A stretch of DNA of 64,000 nucleotides, from the NCBI GenBank assembly GCA_938007995.1, contig CALLLW010000023.1, positions 62,001 through 126,000 on the forward strand, written 5' to 3'. This document shows, in pieces, positions 1-8,884 of the stretch (positions are counted from its first letter, which is position 1; each line of letters begins with the position of its first letter). This DNA is from an uncultured Granulosicoccaceae bacterium (GTDB lineage: Bacteria; Pseudomonadota; Gammaproteobacteria; Granulosicoccales; Granulosicoccaceae). A program made the position numbers and the translations under genes. The notes beneath the pieces are model-generated. The model did not search any database, had not been told where the DNA came from, and worked only from the letters and a program-made list of their open reading frames with translations.

Positions 1-753
1 GGCAATGCCGTTTGGCAGCGGAATAATTTTGCGTTTTATACCGAGTACGTCAGTCGTGTATTGAACAATTTCATGTAGCGTAAATTCTTCCGGACCACAC
101 AAGTTGTACGACTGACCAATAGTTGATGGGTCACTGGTAGCGTCAACAATGGCTTTGGCTACATCTCCGACAAATACCGGTGCAAAGCGGGCCTCTGCGC
201 AGGCTAATGGCATAAAAGGCAATGCTTGCAAAAGATTGGCAAAACGGGTGTACAGGCCATCGCTGTTGCCGAACATCACAGACGGGCAGAACACAGTCAC
301 TGGCAGGCCGGATTGCAAAAGTAAATCGGCGGCTTTGCCTTTTGTCCGCAGGTACTCGCTGGGTCCGTTTTCGGCATCAGCGTTTAGCGAGCTGACCTGA
401 ATAACCCGGTTGTTGTGTTTGGAGGCGGCTGTAACGATATTTTCTGCAAGCTGTATATGCGCCTGCTCAAAAGTGCCGCCATGGCCAACCCGCGTATTGA
501 GAATACCCACCAGATTGATCACGATATCCTGATCCGCCAGTGCATCGGTCAGTGCGTCAACATCGTACGGGTCTACCTGCACAACAGTGACAGTTGGCAC
601 AACGCGCAGAGATCGCATCTTTCTTGTGTCTCTGGTAAGCACAGTAATTTTGTTGCACTTATTGTCGCTACCAAGACGTGACAGCTGATCTGCGAGCTCT
701 GTCCCGAGAAAACCGCTGCCGCCGATCAGGCAGATGCTTTGTGAATTCGACAT
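1..753 (-). CDS. NDUFA9-like NAD(P)-binding epimerase/dehydratase family protein (partial)
   Basis: The reading frame runs leftward from an ATG at 751-753 and leaves the window before its stop, so the C-terminus is missing. The N-terminus (MSNSQSICLIGGSGFLGTEL) carries the glycine-rich GGSGFLG dinucleotide-binding loop of an extended short-chain dehydrogenase. Further on are INLVGIL, YLRTKGKAADLLLQ and a FAPVFVGDVAKAI segment. This combination is typical of the atypical SDR group related to complex I subunit NDUFA9, whose bacterial members sit in quinone and respiratory contexts. The active-site Tyr-x3-Lys is present in the form YLRTK. The exact substrate cannot be read from the sequence. It is transcribed away from the long spacer 754-1072. 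Confidence 0.8.
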   Translation of the reverse strand, partial: MSNSQSICLIGGSGFLGTELADQLSRLGSDNKCNKITVLTRDTRKMRSLRVVPTVTVVQVDPYDVDALTDALADQDIVINLVGILNTRVGHGGTFEQAHIQLAENIVTAASKHNNRVIQVSSLNADAENGPSEYLRTKGKAADLLLQSGLPVTVFCPSVMFGNSDGLYTRFANLLQALPFMPLACAEARFAPVFVGDVAKAIVDATSDPSTIGQSYNLCGPEEFTLHEIVQYTTDVLGIKRKIIPLPNGIA

Positions 754-1072
754 AGTATTGAGTCAGGCTCTTTTAGTTTGGTTGGTTTCTATTTGCCTGT
801 ATCGAGGCTGAGATTCGAGAGATTCTGCTGTCAACTTCGACGGACCAGCCAATCAGCCATGGTTTGCTGAGAGGTCGAGTCCTGCTTTGACATAGGTCTG
901 CCCGAATTGGTGAGTTATGAAAATTATTTGCCGAATTATAACGGTGTTCCGCGCTCTGATGTGAAAATCAGCCCGGGTTTGCGCTTGTGTTTAGCCTGCT
1001 GTGCCGGAGATTTCTCGCTGGTGCCGGTATTCTTGTACCGGTAACCATGTGCCAGCACTGAGGCAAGCACGC
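754..1072. other. gene-free spacer
   Basis: No convincing coding frame was found in this 319-base stretch, which lies between two leftward genes. It should hold the promoter of the NDUFA9-like gene. A TATAAT-type -10 box read on the minus strand lies at 935-940, but no good -35 partner sits at the usual distance. A short inverted repeat (CCGGTA/TACCGG) near 1024-1041 lies just past the antiporter stop. It has no T-run, so it is a weak terminator candidate at best. Confidence 0.4.
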
Positions 1073-2404
1073 TTAGGCGATTGGTGCCTGGGTATCAAAT
1101 TTTCTCGCCGCGTACTGCACCAGGGATTTGATCGACAGGCCCTGTAAGGTCACCGACATAATGACGATCACGTAGGTCATGCCAACGATAATGTCGCGTT
1201 CCGCGCCTCTGGGCAGCGACAGTGCCAGAGCAACCGAGATGCCGCCACGGATACCGCCCCAGGTTAAAATTGAAATCACATGCGGGTGGAAGCTTTGTCG
1301 CAACTTCATGATCGAGACCGGAATGCCGACTGCAGTAAATCTGGCTGCAAGCACGACAAAAAACATAATAATCCCGGCTAACAGGAGATCACCGGTCACG
1401 CCGAGCACAATCACCTCAAGGCCGATCAACATAAACAGCACCGCATTGAGAATTTCATCAATCAATTCCCAGAAGGTGTCGAGATTCTCACGTGTGGTAT
1501 TGGTCATGGCGAAGCTGCGTCCCTGGTTGCCGATCAATAAGCCCGCAACCACAATAGCGATCGGTCCCGAGATGTGCAGCGCCCGGGCGGCTGCATAGCC
1601 ACCCATGACTAAAGCCAGCGTCAGCAGCACTTCGACGTGATAGTTATCTATTGATTTCACCAGGTGGTAAACGACGTAACCGATAGCGAAACCAAAAATG
1701 GCGCCGCCAACGGTTTCCTGCACGAATAATGTCACCGCACCCAGCGGGGTAGCGGCATGAGAGTCACCTACTGCAATACCTAATACCACCAGAAAGACCA
1801 CAACGGCGATGCCGTCATTAAACAATGATTCACCGGCGATCTTGGTTTCCAGTGATTTACTGGCATTGGCGGTTTTTAAAATAGCCAGTACCGCGACCGG
1901 GTCAGTGGGTGCGATCAGTGAGCCGAATAACAGGCAGTAAATGAAGGGCATTTGCAGGCCGAACAGGCCAAGTACAAAGTAAGACGCGAAGGCAACCAGA
2001 AAAGTACTGGTAATCACTCCGATTGAAGCCAGTACTCCAACCACCCAGGCTTTGTCTTTCAATTCGTTCAGGTTTATGTGCAGCGCCCCGGCGAACAGCA
2101 AAAAGCTCAGCATGCCTTCCATTAACGTTGCGTCAAAATCGACTCCAGACAGCAACTTTTTCGTATACTCGGCACCGTAACTGATTCCGGCTTTGGATAA
2201 TAAAACCATAAACAGCGAGAAAGCCATAGAGATGACCATCACGCCAATCGTGTTTGGCAGACGAATAAACCGATAATTGACGTAGGCAAATAGTGCCGTA
2301 ACCGTCATTAGAAGACTTGCCGTACCTAGTAAATCCATAGGGTTGAGTCCGTTGGTTTGTCGTGTTGATGCTGATTTGAAATAAATTTTCGCAGACGGGA
2401 GCAT
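1073..2404 (-). CDS. CPA1-family Na+/H+ antiporter (NhaP type)
   Basis: This 443-residue polytopic inner-membrane protein should exchange cytoplasmic Na+ (or K+) for H+ in pH and salt homeostasis. Many hydrophobic helices are visible. The family hallmarks are present: APTDPVAVLAILK near residues 165-177 and GESLFNDGIAVVVF near 191-204, which hold the ion-binding acidic residues. The start at 2404 is supported by an AGGA box 8 bases upstream and a promoter at 2427-2455. An in-frame ATG at 2338, giving a start MDLLGTASLL closer to the usual N-terminus, has no clear ribosome site. It stands alone and is divergent from the metallopeptidase gene at 2525. Confidence 0.9.
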   Translation of the reverse strand: MLPSAKIYFKSASTRQTNGLNPMDLLGTASLLMTVTALFAYVNYRFIRLPNTIGVMVISMAFSLFMVLLSKAGISYGAEYTKKLLSGVDFDATLMEGMLSFLLFAGALHINLNELKDKAWVVGVLASIGVITSTFLVAFASYFVLGLFGLQMPFIYCLLFGSLIAPTDPVAVLAILKTANASKSLETKIAGESLFNDGIAVVVFLVVLGIAVGDSHAATPLGAVTLFVQETVGGAIFGFAIGYVVYHLVKSIDNYHVEVLLTLALVMGGYAAARALHISGPIAIVVAGLLIGNQGRSFAMTNTTRENLDTFWELIDEILNAVLFMLIGLEVIVLGVTGDLLLAGIIMFFVVLAARFTAVGIPVSIMKLRQSFHPHVISILTWGGIRGGISVALALSLPRGAERDIIVGMTYVIVIMSVTLQGLSIKSLVQYAARKFDTQAPIA

Positions 2405-2426
2405 ACGCGAAATCCTGCGCTATCTT

Positions 2427-2455
2427 ATTATAGAAGTAGAAACTTTTAATGGTAA
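2427..2455 (-). promoter_or_regulatory. sigma70-type promoter for the antiporter gene
   Basis: Read on the minus strand, TTACCA (2450-2455, four of six matches to the -35 consensus) is followed by a 17-base spacer and a perfect TATAAT (2427-2432). The predicted start of transcription is near 2420, about 16 bases before the ATG at 2404. This also supports the longer start of the antiporter. No experiment is implied. Confidence 0.5.
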
Positions 2456-2524
2456 GAAAAGCCTGCCGGTGCTCGAGTTCGATGCCAGGCTGATTACGGG
2501 CTATAAGCCGCCTGAGTAAGTTCG

Positions 2525-3235
2525 ATGACCTTGACCCAGAATATTGAGTACAACGTGCGTGAATCGCAGCGTGCCAGAAATGTCACGCTGAAGGTCAGTC
2601 ATCGGCGTGGGCTTGAGATAGTAGTGCCCTGCGGGTTTGATCAACACTTGTTGCCGCAGATACTGGCAACCCGACAGGCATGGATTGATAATCAGTTGCA
2701 GAGATTTGAATCTCTGCCCGGGCGCTTTGAAGAAAACTGGCCACCCCGGAGGTTATTATTGCCGGCAATCGGTGAAACGTTTGAATTGCACTATCGGCAA
2801 ATTACCGGCAAGCGATTGCACCTGCAGCAAAACGGTTCGCAGATTGACATAGCACAGCCCTTCAGTGCGGATGACGAAAGCCTTGTCAGTTTGTTTGTTG
2901 GCTGGTTAAAAAATACTGCGCGGCAGCACTACACGGTTTTGGCACAGGATTTATCCGAGTGGTCTGGTTTGCATTACAACAAGTTGTCTGTGCGCGGTCA
3001 AAAAACGCGATGGGGTAGTTATTCATCCACTGGAACATTGAGTCTGAATTACAAATTGCTGTTTTTGCCGGAACAGCTGGTAAGACATGTGATTCTGCAT
3101 GAGTTATCCCACTCAGTGCACCTGAATCATTCAGATGAATTCTGGCAGCTTTTAAATCAACTTGACCCCGACACCTCTTTGCATGATAAACAGCTATCGA
3201 AAGCCTGGCAGTACCTGCCGCCTTGGCTTGAGTAA
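2525..3235 (+). CDS. YgjP/SprT-like zinc metallopeptidase (DUF45)
   Basis: This 236-residue soluble protein of the M48-like YgjP/UPF0758-type family has an HExxH zinc site (HELSH, residues 192-196) and a further histidine in VHLNHS (about 199-202). It also has the strongly conserved block TRWGSYSSTGTLSLN (161-175). The physiological substrate of this family is not well defined. It runs in the same direction as zapE, 49 bases upstream, and could be co-transcribed with it. The start ATG follows a GAGTAAG stretch that can act as a ribosome site. Confidence 0.88.
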   Translation: MTLTQNIEYNVRESQRARNVTLKVSHRRGLEIVVPCGFDQHLLPQILATRQAWIDNQLQRFESLPGRFEENWPPRRLLLPAIGETFELHYRQITGKRLHLQQNGSQIDIAQPFSADDESLVSLFVGWLKNTARQHYTVLAQDLSEWSGLHYNKLSVRGQKTRWGSYSSTGTLSLNYKLLFLPEQLVRHVILHELSHSVHLNHSDEFWQLLNQLDPDTSLHDKQLSKAWQYLPPWLE

Positions 3236-3284
3236 AAGTGCCGCTGCAAAGTCACGGTGAAAATAAACCGCAAAGAGTTGAATA

Positions 3285-4415
3285 GTGAAACATAAGTCAC
3301 CGGACCTCGCCTATCGTGAAGCGCTTGATTCAGGTCAGCTGCAGCCGGATTCTCTGCAGCAGGAAGTGGTTGACAGGCTGCAGGATCTGCATGAACGACT
3401 ATTGGCTGCAACAGATCAGCCGTCAGAGCCGAAGAAACACAATGGATTGTTCGGTTTTTTGTTTTCTAAATCGCGTAGCGCACCATCGAGGCAGCCTGTC
3501 ACCGGTTTGTATCTGTGGGGTGGGGTAGGGCGCGGCAAGACGTTACTTTGCGACATGTTTTACGAAGGTCTTCCCACAACCAGGAAAAAGCGTGTTCACT
3601 TTCATCGTTTTATGCAGGGAGTGCATGAGCAACTTCGTCAGATCAAGCATGAGGAATCACCCTTAGAGATTGTCGCCGAATCAATTGCTGATAATTGCAT
3701 CGTATTGGTTCTTGATGAGATGCACGTTAACGATATTACCGATGCGATGCTGATGGGAGGGTTATTACAAGGTCTTTTCAAGCGTGGTGTAACACTGGTT
3801 ACCACATCTAATATAGAGCCTGACGGCTTGTATAAAGACGGATTGCAACGAGCACGATTTTTACCCGCTATTGAAGCCATCAAGCAACACGTTGACGTGT
3901 TTTTTTTGGGTGGCGATATTGATTACCGGATGCGGTTACTGCAAAACGCTGAGGTGTTTCGCACACCTATCGATGCGGGCTCTGATGATTCGCTGGCAGA
4001 ACAGTTCAATGCCATGGTCGCGACCGGCAGGGTGGAAAAAGACAGCTCGATTACAATAAACGGCCGCGATATTCCAGCCAGATTACTTGCTGACGGATTA
4101 GCCTGGTTTGAATTTGATGTGTTGTGTAATACCAGCCGATCTACCGATGATTATATTGAACTGGCACGAGCTCATCACACCGTGTTGCTCAGTAACGTGC
4201 CAGTGATGGATGACTATGCCAATGACGCAGTTCGTCGATTCATCAACATGATAGATGAGTTCTATGATCGAGGTGTCAAACTGGTGATTACTGCAGCAGC
4301 CCGGCCAGAGTCACTCTACCTGGGGAGTCGGCTCGGGTTTGAATTTGATCGGACTGTCAGCAGACTCAGCGAGATGCAGTCGAGCGAGTATTTGTCTTCA
4401 CCGCATTTATCATAA
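3285..4415 (+). CDS. zapE: cell division protein ZapE (AFG1-like ATPase)
   Basis: This 376-residue AAA-type ATPase of the ZapE/AFG1 family associates with the Z-ring in Gammaproteobacteria and modulates FtsZ assembly. Visible features are the Walker A GGVGRGKT (79-86) in the typical context LYLWGGVGRGKT and the Walker B LVLDEMHVND (about 141-150). The arginine-containing segment FLPAIEAIKQHVDVFFLGG and the C-terminal block FINMIDEFYDRGVKL are also present. Length matches the family. Translation starts at a GTG (3285-3287). It follows the metallopeptidase gene on the same strand. Confidence 0.95.
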   Translation: MKHKSPDLAYREALDSGQLQPDSLQQEVVDRLQDLHERLLAATDQPSEPKKHNGLFGFLFSKSRSAPSRQPVTGLYLWGGVGRGKTLLCDMFYEGLPTTRKKRVHFHRFMQGVHEQLRQIKHEESPLEIVAESIADNCIVLVLDEMHVNDITDAMLMGGLLQGLFKRGVTLVTTSNIEPDGLYKDGLQRARFLPAIEAIKQHVDVFFLGGDIDYRMRLLQNAEVFRTPIDAGSDDSLAEQFNAMVATGRVEKDSSITINGRDIPARLLADGLAWFEFDVLCNTSRSTDDYIELARAHHTVLLSNVPVMDDYANDAVRRFINMIDEFYDRGVKLVITAAARPESLYLGSRLGFEFDRTVSRLSEMQSSEYLSSPHLS

Positions 4416-4530
4416 GGGATGCTGCTGTGATCTAGCGCCCTGTCTTTACGGGCCCCAGCCTGCGGAATAAATACGTTCTACATTAGCCGTGTTACCGTGA
4501 ATAAGCGATTTCAACAGCCGGTAAAACAGT

Positions 4531-4555
4531 AAACATGTCGCCTGTTATGTTTTTT
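4531..4555 (+). terminator. weak AT-rich terminator after zapE
   Basis: A 6-bp stem (AAACAT at 4531-4536 with ATGTTT at 4547-4552) and a run of six T end the stretch downstream of zapE. It lies in the convergent gap before the leftward gene at 4642-5544. The stem is short and AT-rich, so the call is tentative. Confidence 0.3.
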
Positions 4556-4641
4556 CAACAACGTGCTGTTGATGCTGTGCCTGGTTGTTGCTCAGACTGT
4601 TCGGTTATAAAAATTCAACGGGTTTGCAGGGTAATAAGCAT

Positions 4642-5544
4642 TTAAGTTGCGCTGCTGCCTTTGGATTCGTCAGCTTTTTTCGAAGATTCAGCGTTGCGCC
4701 CGGCTGCGTGCTTTTGAGTTCTCCACGGCGCACGCCTTGATTTGCCAGTCTCGCGCTTGCCTTCGGTTTTTGCTTCGGTGTTTTTTTCGTCGGGCTGGGT
4801 GGATGCGCAGCTATCTGCAACCTTCACTGTTTCCACCTGCTGTCCGGTAGCAGCAGAGCTGTCTTCAGTGTCTGCGCTGTGATCAGTTTTTGTATTCGTA
4901 GCGACAGTGCGAGTTGGGCGAGCAGTACGATTTCGCGGGTTTCTTTTGTTCTTGTTTGCGTTACCGTCTTTCTGTCCTGCTTCAGCGCGCTCCACTGCAA
5001 TCTGTTGAGCGGCAAACCTTGCCTGATCTTCTCTGTACCAATCGCTGCTTCGGTACTGGTCAAAGCCACCGAACGTATCGGTGCCGTAGCTCCAGCTGTT
5101 GCCGTTGCGATTCTGGCTGTGATTTTGGCCGTGTGGCTTGCGGTTGTTTTGCATTGGCCGGTTGCCATTAGCAGTTCTGCGATTGCCATTGGCAGAGAAG
5201 TTATTGCTGTTGCCGTTGGCGTGATTACCAAAATTATCAGCGTTTCTTTGCGGTCGGCCCTGGGCAGGTCGACCCTGAGTAGGTCGGCCCTGGGTCTTGT
5301 TCGGGCTCTTGTTTTGGTGTTTGCCCGGGCTCATGCTTGCTTGCTTGTTTGGACTCTTGTTTGCGCTTTGGGGCCGACGAGGCTTCTGTGCGGGAGGGCG
5401 CTTTGGTTTACCGGTTGCCTGATTAGCCGCCTGATTAGCCGACTGCGGACTGGCTGCCGTGTTGCTTGCGCTATCAGGCCGGGGCCTGGTTTTTCGCGGA
5501 CGTTTATCGGCTGTCGTCGGATTGTTATCTGGTGTCTCTGACAT
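4642..5544 (-). CDS. hypothetical intrinsically disordered Asn/Pro/Arg-rich protein
   Basis: No family is recognised in this 300-residue protein. It is highly polar and low in complexity. The N-terminal part is rich in Pro, Arg, Lys and Asn, followed by repeats of the type QGRPxQGRP (about residues 89-99) and then an Asn/Gly/Arg stretch. One compact segment with aromatic residues (SWSYGTDTFGGFDQYRSSDW, about 149-168) could be a folded or binding motif. The rest, with long KNKRNPRNRTARP-like basic runs and an acidic Asp/Glu/Thr tail, looks unstructured. Such composition suggests nucleic-acid binding, but that is inference only. There is no signal peptide. It is convergent with zapE. Confidence 0.6.
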   Translation of the reverse strand: MSETPDNNPTTADKRPRKTRPRPDSASNTAASPQSANQAANQATGKPKRPPAQKPRRPQSANKSPNKQASMSPGKHQNKSPNKTQGRPTQGRPAQGRPQRNADNFGNHANGNSNNFSANGNRRTANGNRPMQNNRKPHGQNHSQNRNGNSWSYGTDTFGGFDQYRSSDWYREDQARFAAQQIAVERAEAGQKDGNANKNKRNPRNRTARPTRTVATNTKTDHSADTEDSSAATGQQVETVKVADSCASTQPDEKNTEAKTEGKRETGKSRRAPWRTQKHAAGRNAESSKKADESKGSSAT

Positions 5545-5815
5545 ATTGCTGCTTCTTTGGCTATTTCAGTAAGACGATGACTACGTTGTTCGCAAGTCAG
5601 CTGTTTGTTAGTACAGGATCTTTTGCCAGCGTTACGCTCGACACTACAAGCCCGCGGTTAGTCATTGGTACCGGAATAGTCATAAGGCCTTGTTTATTCT
5701 GACCGAGCATGACAGCGCAGTCTTTACATCTACGGCGCTCATCAGGTAATTCCACCAATCGTTAGTTCGACATTAGCGAACATCTATTCGGAAACTCGCA
5801 ATTGAATTTGTGATC
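5545..5815. other. spacer without recognised gene
   Basis: No supported coding frame, RNA gene or clear hairpin was seen here. It lies upstream of the disordered-protein gene, so that gene's promoter should be in it. It borders the interrupted reading frame at 5816-6559. Confidence 0.4.
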
Positions 5816-6115
5816 TTATCTGCCTGTAGCCGCAAGCTGTTTGGTTTTTTGTGCGTTTAATGTTGCGGCTTGTGATTCGGCCACCTCTCTGGCCGATGCA
5901 GCAACCATAAGTGCAGGTCTATTAAAGACCGCATTACTGCCGGGTTGCTACGTCGCAGTACTCTGCGATTTCTCTGTGCTTCTACACGACGCTGGCGCAC
6001 GGAGATTGTTGGTGTCTTTTGTTTCCAACTTTCGAAGTAGTTTAGCAAACTTTCTGATCGGTGTGCCAGCTGTTAATCCGCATTTTCGAAAAATGAGCCA
6101 CAGACCCGCTGCCGC
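5816..6115 (-). pseudogene. in-frame continuation of the 6116-6559 frame beyond its stop (possible degraded 3' part)
   Basis: The reading frame of the upstream leftward ORF continues in the same phase after its TAA (6116-6118). It runs 55 codons to a TAG (5948-5950), then to a TAA at 5816-5818. The last piece (ending in VAESQAATLNAQKTKQ) has an Ala/Gln/Thr-rich composition like the upstream ORF. One longer gene of about 247 codons broken by two nonsense changes would explain this. Chance is not excluded, since the middle piece is not clearly protein-like. Confidence 0.25.
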
Positions 6116-6559
6116 TTAGTTTTTGAGGACAGACTCTGTCTTGGGACTCGCTATCGCTGCGACTTTGGTGTCTGTGCGTTCAAATTGTGCAGTGTTTTGC
6201 TGGTGAGCAGTTTTTTGTATCAGGTGGTCGCTGATTGTAACTTCCAGGGTGCCGGGGATGCTGGATGGAGAAATGCTGAAGGTATCTCCGGTGCCGACTG
6301 GGTGTTGAGCGGTTACCAAAGCGGTGGCCCGGCTGGCAGTGTTACCCGCTGTTTCACTGGCAATCTGGTTTGTCACCTGGCTCGCGCTTTGGTCGGTAAT
6401 CTGGGCGGTCGTTAAATCGGATACTGCTGCCGGATGGTTTGTCAGGTACAGCAGTACAGCAGCAAATAAAATCTCGGCAACGATTACTACACCCGAATCA
6501 AAAGATCCGGCGGTTGCTGAGCCGCCGACGGCAGCGGTTTTGGAATTTCCTGATGTCAT
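6116..6559 (-). CDS. hypothetical membrane-anchored Ala/Thr/Ser/Gln-rich protein
   Basis: This 147-residue protein has no recognised family. After about 22 small and polar residues comes one hydrophobic helix (VVIVAEILFAAVLLYL, about residues 24-39). The rest is a polar stretch rich in Ala, Thr, Ser and Gln with a loose repeat of TxQxxxQSASQVTNQIAS type. The topology fits a single-pass inner-membrane or signal-anchored protein. No good ribosome site precedes the ATG, which follows a run of A on the minus strand. The frame continues past its stop, see 5816-6115. It could be a decayed gene. Confidence 0.4.
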   Translation of the reverse strand: MTSGNSKTAAVGGSATAGSFDSGVVIVAEILFAAVLLYLTNHPAAVSDLTTAQITDQSASQVTNQIASETAGNTASRATALVTAQHPVGTGDTFSISPSSIPGTLEVTISDHLIQKTAHQQNTAQFERTDTKVAAIASPKTESVLKN

Positions 6560-6894
6560 TGTTTTTTTTTAATTATTATTGACGTCAGTGCAGTCAACGG
6601 GGTTGTAAATGTAAGGACTGCCGGTGCTTGTCCGGGCATTGTAATTGCCCGTGGGCAGCTTCGATGGAGGATTGTAGCGTGTTTTCTTTTAATTGCGGAG
6701 CTGATAGCGGTCTTAACCTTCATGTAATCAGCGCCAGTAGCCGTTGGTTTCTGGGAAATCGCAGAATTAAGAGAACCACGTCACACTTTAACGCTCGAAT
6801 AAAACTGCAGTAGTTAAGGTTTATTTAGCCGTTCGAATAAACTGTTATGCCGATTCATTTGGTTATACAATTTGAACAGGTACAGGAATGATCA
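6560..6894. other. spacer upstream of ubiK with two similar direct repeats
   Basis: No coding frame is supported. Two near-identical boxes, CGAATAAAACTG (6796-6807) and CGAATAAACTG (6834-6844), lie 50-100 bases before ubiK and could be binding sites or a chance duplication. A TACAAT -10-like box sits at 6866-6871 without a clear -35. Confidence 0.3.
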
Positions 6895-7140
6895 ATGAAA
6901 AAACGCGGCATGTTGCTGGATGAACTGGTGGATAAACTCGGGCAGGCATTGCCGCCCGGTGCCGCGAGCCTTAAAGCAGATTTCGATAAAAACGCCAAGG
7001 CCACGATTCAGTCGGCGCTTGGGAAAATGGATCTGGTCACGCGCGAGGAATTCGACATCCAGGTTGCCCTGCTCGAACGGACTCGCGAGAAGCTTGATCG
7101 CCTTGAAAAACTCCTGGAAGAACAAACCGACGCTAGATAG
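6895..7140 (+). CDS. ubiK: ubiquinone biosynthesis accessory factor UbiK (BMFP/YqiC family)
   Basis: This 81-residue soluble protein is almost entirely helical, with a C-terminal coiled coil (EEFDIQVALLERTREKLDRLEKLLEE, about 52-77). The pattern DLVTREEFDIQ is the conserved core of the BMFP/YqiC family. UbiK binds UbiJ and assists the UbiEFGHIJK ubiquinone-synthesis complex under aerobic conditions. Length fits the family. A CAGGAA box lies 9 bases before the ATG. It is followed by comM, an arrangement seen in other gammaproteobacteria. Confidence 0.92.
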   Translation: MKKRGMLLDELVDKLGQALPPGAASLKADFDKNAKATIQSALGKMDLVTREEFDIQVALLERTREKLDRLEKLLEEQTDAR

Positions 7141-7329
7141 AGCGGTATTTGAGGCGCTGCATCCCCGCCTTGCGGTCCTGGATCGGCATCCCGTAATTGT
7201 GCCCAGTTTGTGATAACCGGGTTGCGGTTATACAAATAGCCGTCACAGGCTGGCCGGTGGGTAACGGCGCAGGTGGGTTGCATCGGCGAGCGGTATAGAA
7301 GTAATAATGTCGTCACAGGGTTGTAAGAA

Positions 7330-8850
7330 GTGAATCTGTCAGTAGTTAATAGCCGGGCGCTGGTTGGTGTTGAAGCGGTACCCGTGTCAGTAGAAATTCA
7401 TTTGTCTGGTGGTCTCCCCGCGCTCTCTATTGTTGGAATGCCGGAAACGGCCGTGCGTGAGAGTAAGGACCGGGTTCGGGCAGCATTGCTGAATTCAGGC
7501 TTCGAATTTCCGCCAAGTCGTATAACCGTCAATCTTGCACCGGCTGACTTACCCAAATCAGGCGGCAGATTTGATCTGCCGATAGCACTCGGGCTGCTAG
7601 CCGCTTCAGGTCAAATTGATGGGGCGCTGCTGCAGCGTTATGAGTTCATCGCCGAGTTGGCTCTGGGAGGTGAGTTGCGATCAGTCTCGGGCGCATTGCC
7701 TACTGCGCTGGCAACGCAGGGCAGTGATCGTGCTTTGGTCGTCAGTGTTGAGGACGGTGCAGAAGCGAGTCTGGCCGAAAACTGTGAGGTCTTCGTTGCA
7801 GACACGCTTTTGCAGTTATGTAATCAGCTGACATCCACACAAGGTTTGCAGCGCTCAATATCACCCGCTGACAAACCACCGGAATCAACTGATCAGATGC
7901 CGGATCTTGCAGATGTACGGGGACAGTATCAGGCGCGACGGGCGCTTGAAATTGCTGCATGTGGTGGTCACAACATGCTGTTGATAGGGCCGCCCGGCAC
8001 AGGCAAGTCAATGCTTGCCAGTCGTCTGCCCGGCGTCATGCCTGGCATGACTCTGGATGAAGCGCTGGAAACAGCCTCGGTGGCATCGATCAGCAGTGGC
8101 GGGTTTGATGTAACTCGCTTTCGGTGTCGCCCCTACCGTGCTCCCCACCATACAGCTTCCGGGGTGGCTCTGGTTGGTGGCGGCGGGCAACCGAAACCAG
8201 GCGAAATCTCTCTTGCGCACAATGGTGTGTTGTTCCTCGACGAGCTGCCGGAGTTCTCGCGCAGTGTTCTGGATGTCATGCGCGAGCCGCTTGAGAATGG
8301 TGAAATCACCATTTCGCGGGCGGGTCAGCAGGCAGACTTTCCAGCGAGAATTCAACTTGTGGCAGCAATGAATCCATGCCCGTGTGGCTATTTTGGCGAT
8401 GATAAAGAGCCTTGTCGATGCAGTCCTGATCAGGTCAGTCGGTATCAGTCAAAAGTTTCCGGTCCGTTGCTTGATCGGGTCGATATACAGGTTGATGTAA
8501 AACGGGTGGCGTATGACCTGTTACGCAGTGATGCCAAAAAAGGTGAGGCAAGTAGTGTTGTTCGGCAACGCGTAGAGCGAGCGGGTCAGATACAAAGGGC
8601 GCGATGTGGAAAGCCCAATGCGAGGCTTAGTAATAAAGAAGTTGAAGCGTATTGTCAGTTGGATGAATCGCAGCATAGATGGCTTGCAGTCGCGCTTGAA
8701 AAATTCAACCTGTCTGCACGTTCAATTCATCGGACTTTAAAAGTTGCCCGCACTGTAGCAGATATGGAGCAGTCTGCGGATATCAAAGCGGAGCACTTGA
8801 AAGAAGCATTAAGCTATCGCACAAAGCTGGGAAGCTCATCGCGCAACTGA
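7330..8850 (+). CDS. comM: YifB/ComM-type Mg-chelatase-like AAA+ ATPase
   Basis: This 506-residue protein has the usual three-part build. An N-terminal Lon-like S5 domain fold (residues 1-160, with VNLAPADLPKSGGRFDLPIA) leads to an AAA+ core with Walker A GPPGTGKS (220-227) and Walker B VLFLDELPEF (about 300). A zinc-like cluster NPCPCGYFGDDKEPCRC (about 346-362) and a C-terminal helical domain follow. ComM is a hexameric helicase-like motor that promotes branch migration when foreign DNA is integrated during natural transformation. Start is GTG with a GTAAGAAG ribosome site overlapping it. The stop codon lies inside the stem of a terminator. Confidence 0.95.
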   Translation: MNLSVVNSRALVGVEAVPVSVEIHLSGGLPALSIVGMPETAVRESKDRVRAALLNSGFEFPPSRITVNLAPADLPKSGGRFDLPIALGLLAASGQIDGALLQRYEFIAELALGGELRSVSGALPTALATQGSDRALVVSVEDGAEASLAENCEVFVADTLLQLCNQLTSTQGLQRSISPADKPPESTDQMPDLADVRGQYQARRALEIAACGGHNMLLIGPPGTGKSMLASRLPGVMPGMTLDEALETASVASISSGGFDVTRFRCRPYRAPHHTASGVALVGGGGQPKPGEISLAHNGVLFLDELPEFSRSVLDVMREPLENGEITISRAGQQADFPARIQLVAAMNPCPCGYFGDDKEPCRCSPDQVSRYQSKVSGPLLDRVDIQVDVKRVAYDLLRSDAKKGEASSVVRQRVERAGQIQRARCGKPNARLSNKEVEAYCQLDESQHRWLAVALEKFNLSARSIHRTLKVARTVADMEQSADIKAEHLKEALSYRTKLGSSSRN

Positions 8851-8884
8851 CTTAAGCGTTTGCCAGTTAAGTCAACTTTTTTAG
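8848..8884 (+). terminator. rho-independent terminator of comM
   Basis: A perfect 8-bp stem (TGACTTAA 8848-8855 with TTAAGTCA 8867-8874) and an 11-base loop are followed by ACTTTTTTAG. The first arm begins with the comM stop codon itself. Confidence 0.65.

Noticed and set aside
1024..1041. CCGGTA/TACCGG inverted repeat as antiporter terminator
   Set aside because: The stem is only 6 bp and no T-run follows on the minus strand.
4879..5541. 220-codon plus-strand frame rich in Ala, Val and Ser
   Set aside because: It is the reverse-strand shadow of the disordered protein gene. The hydrophobic look comes from reading its Asn/Gly/Arg codons backwards.
5841..6119. 92-codon plus-strand frame
   Set aside because: Antisense to the interrupted reading frame, with a Cys-rich but family-less sequence and no ribosome site.
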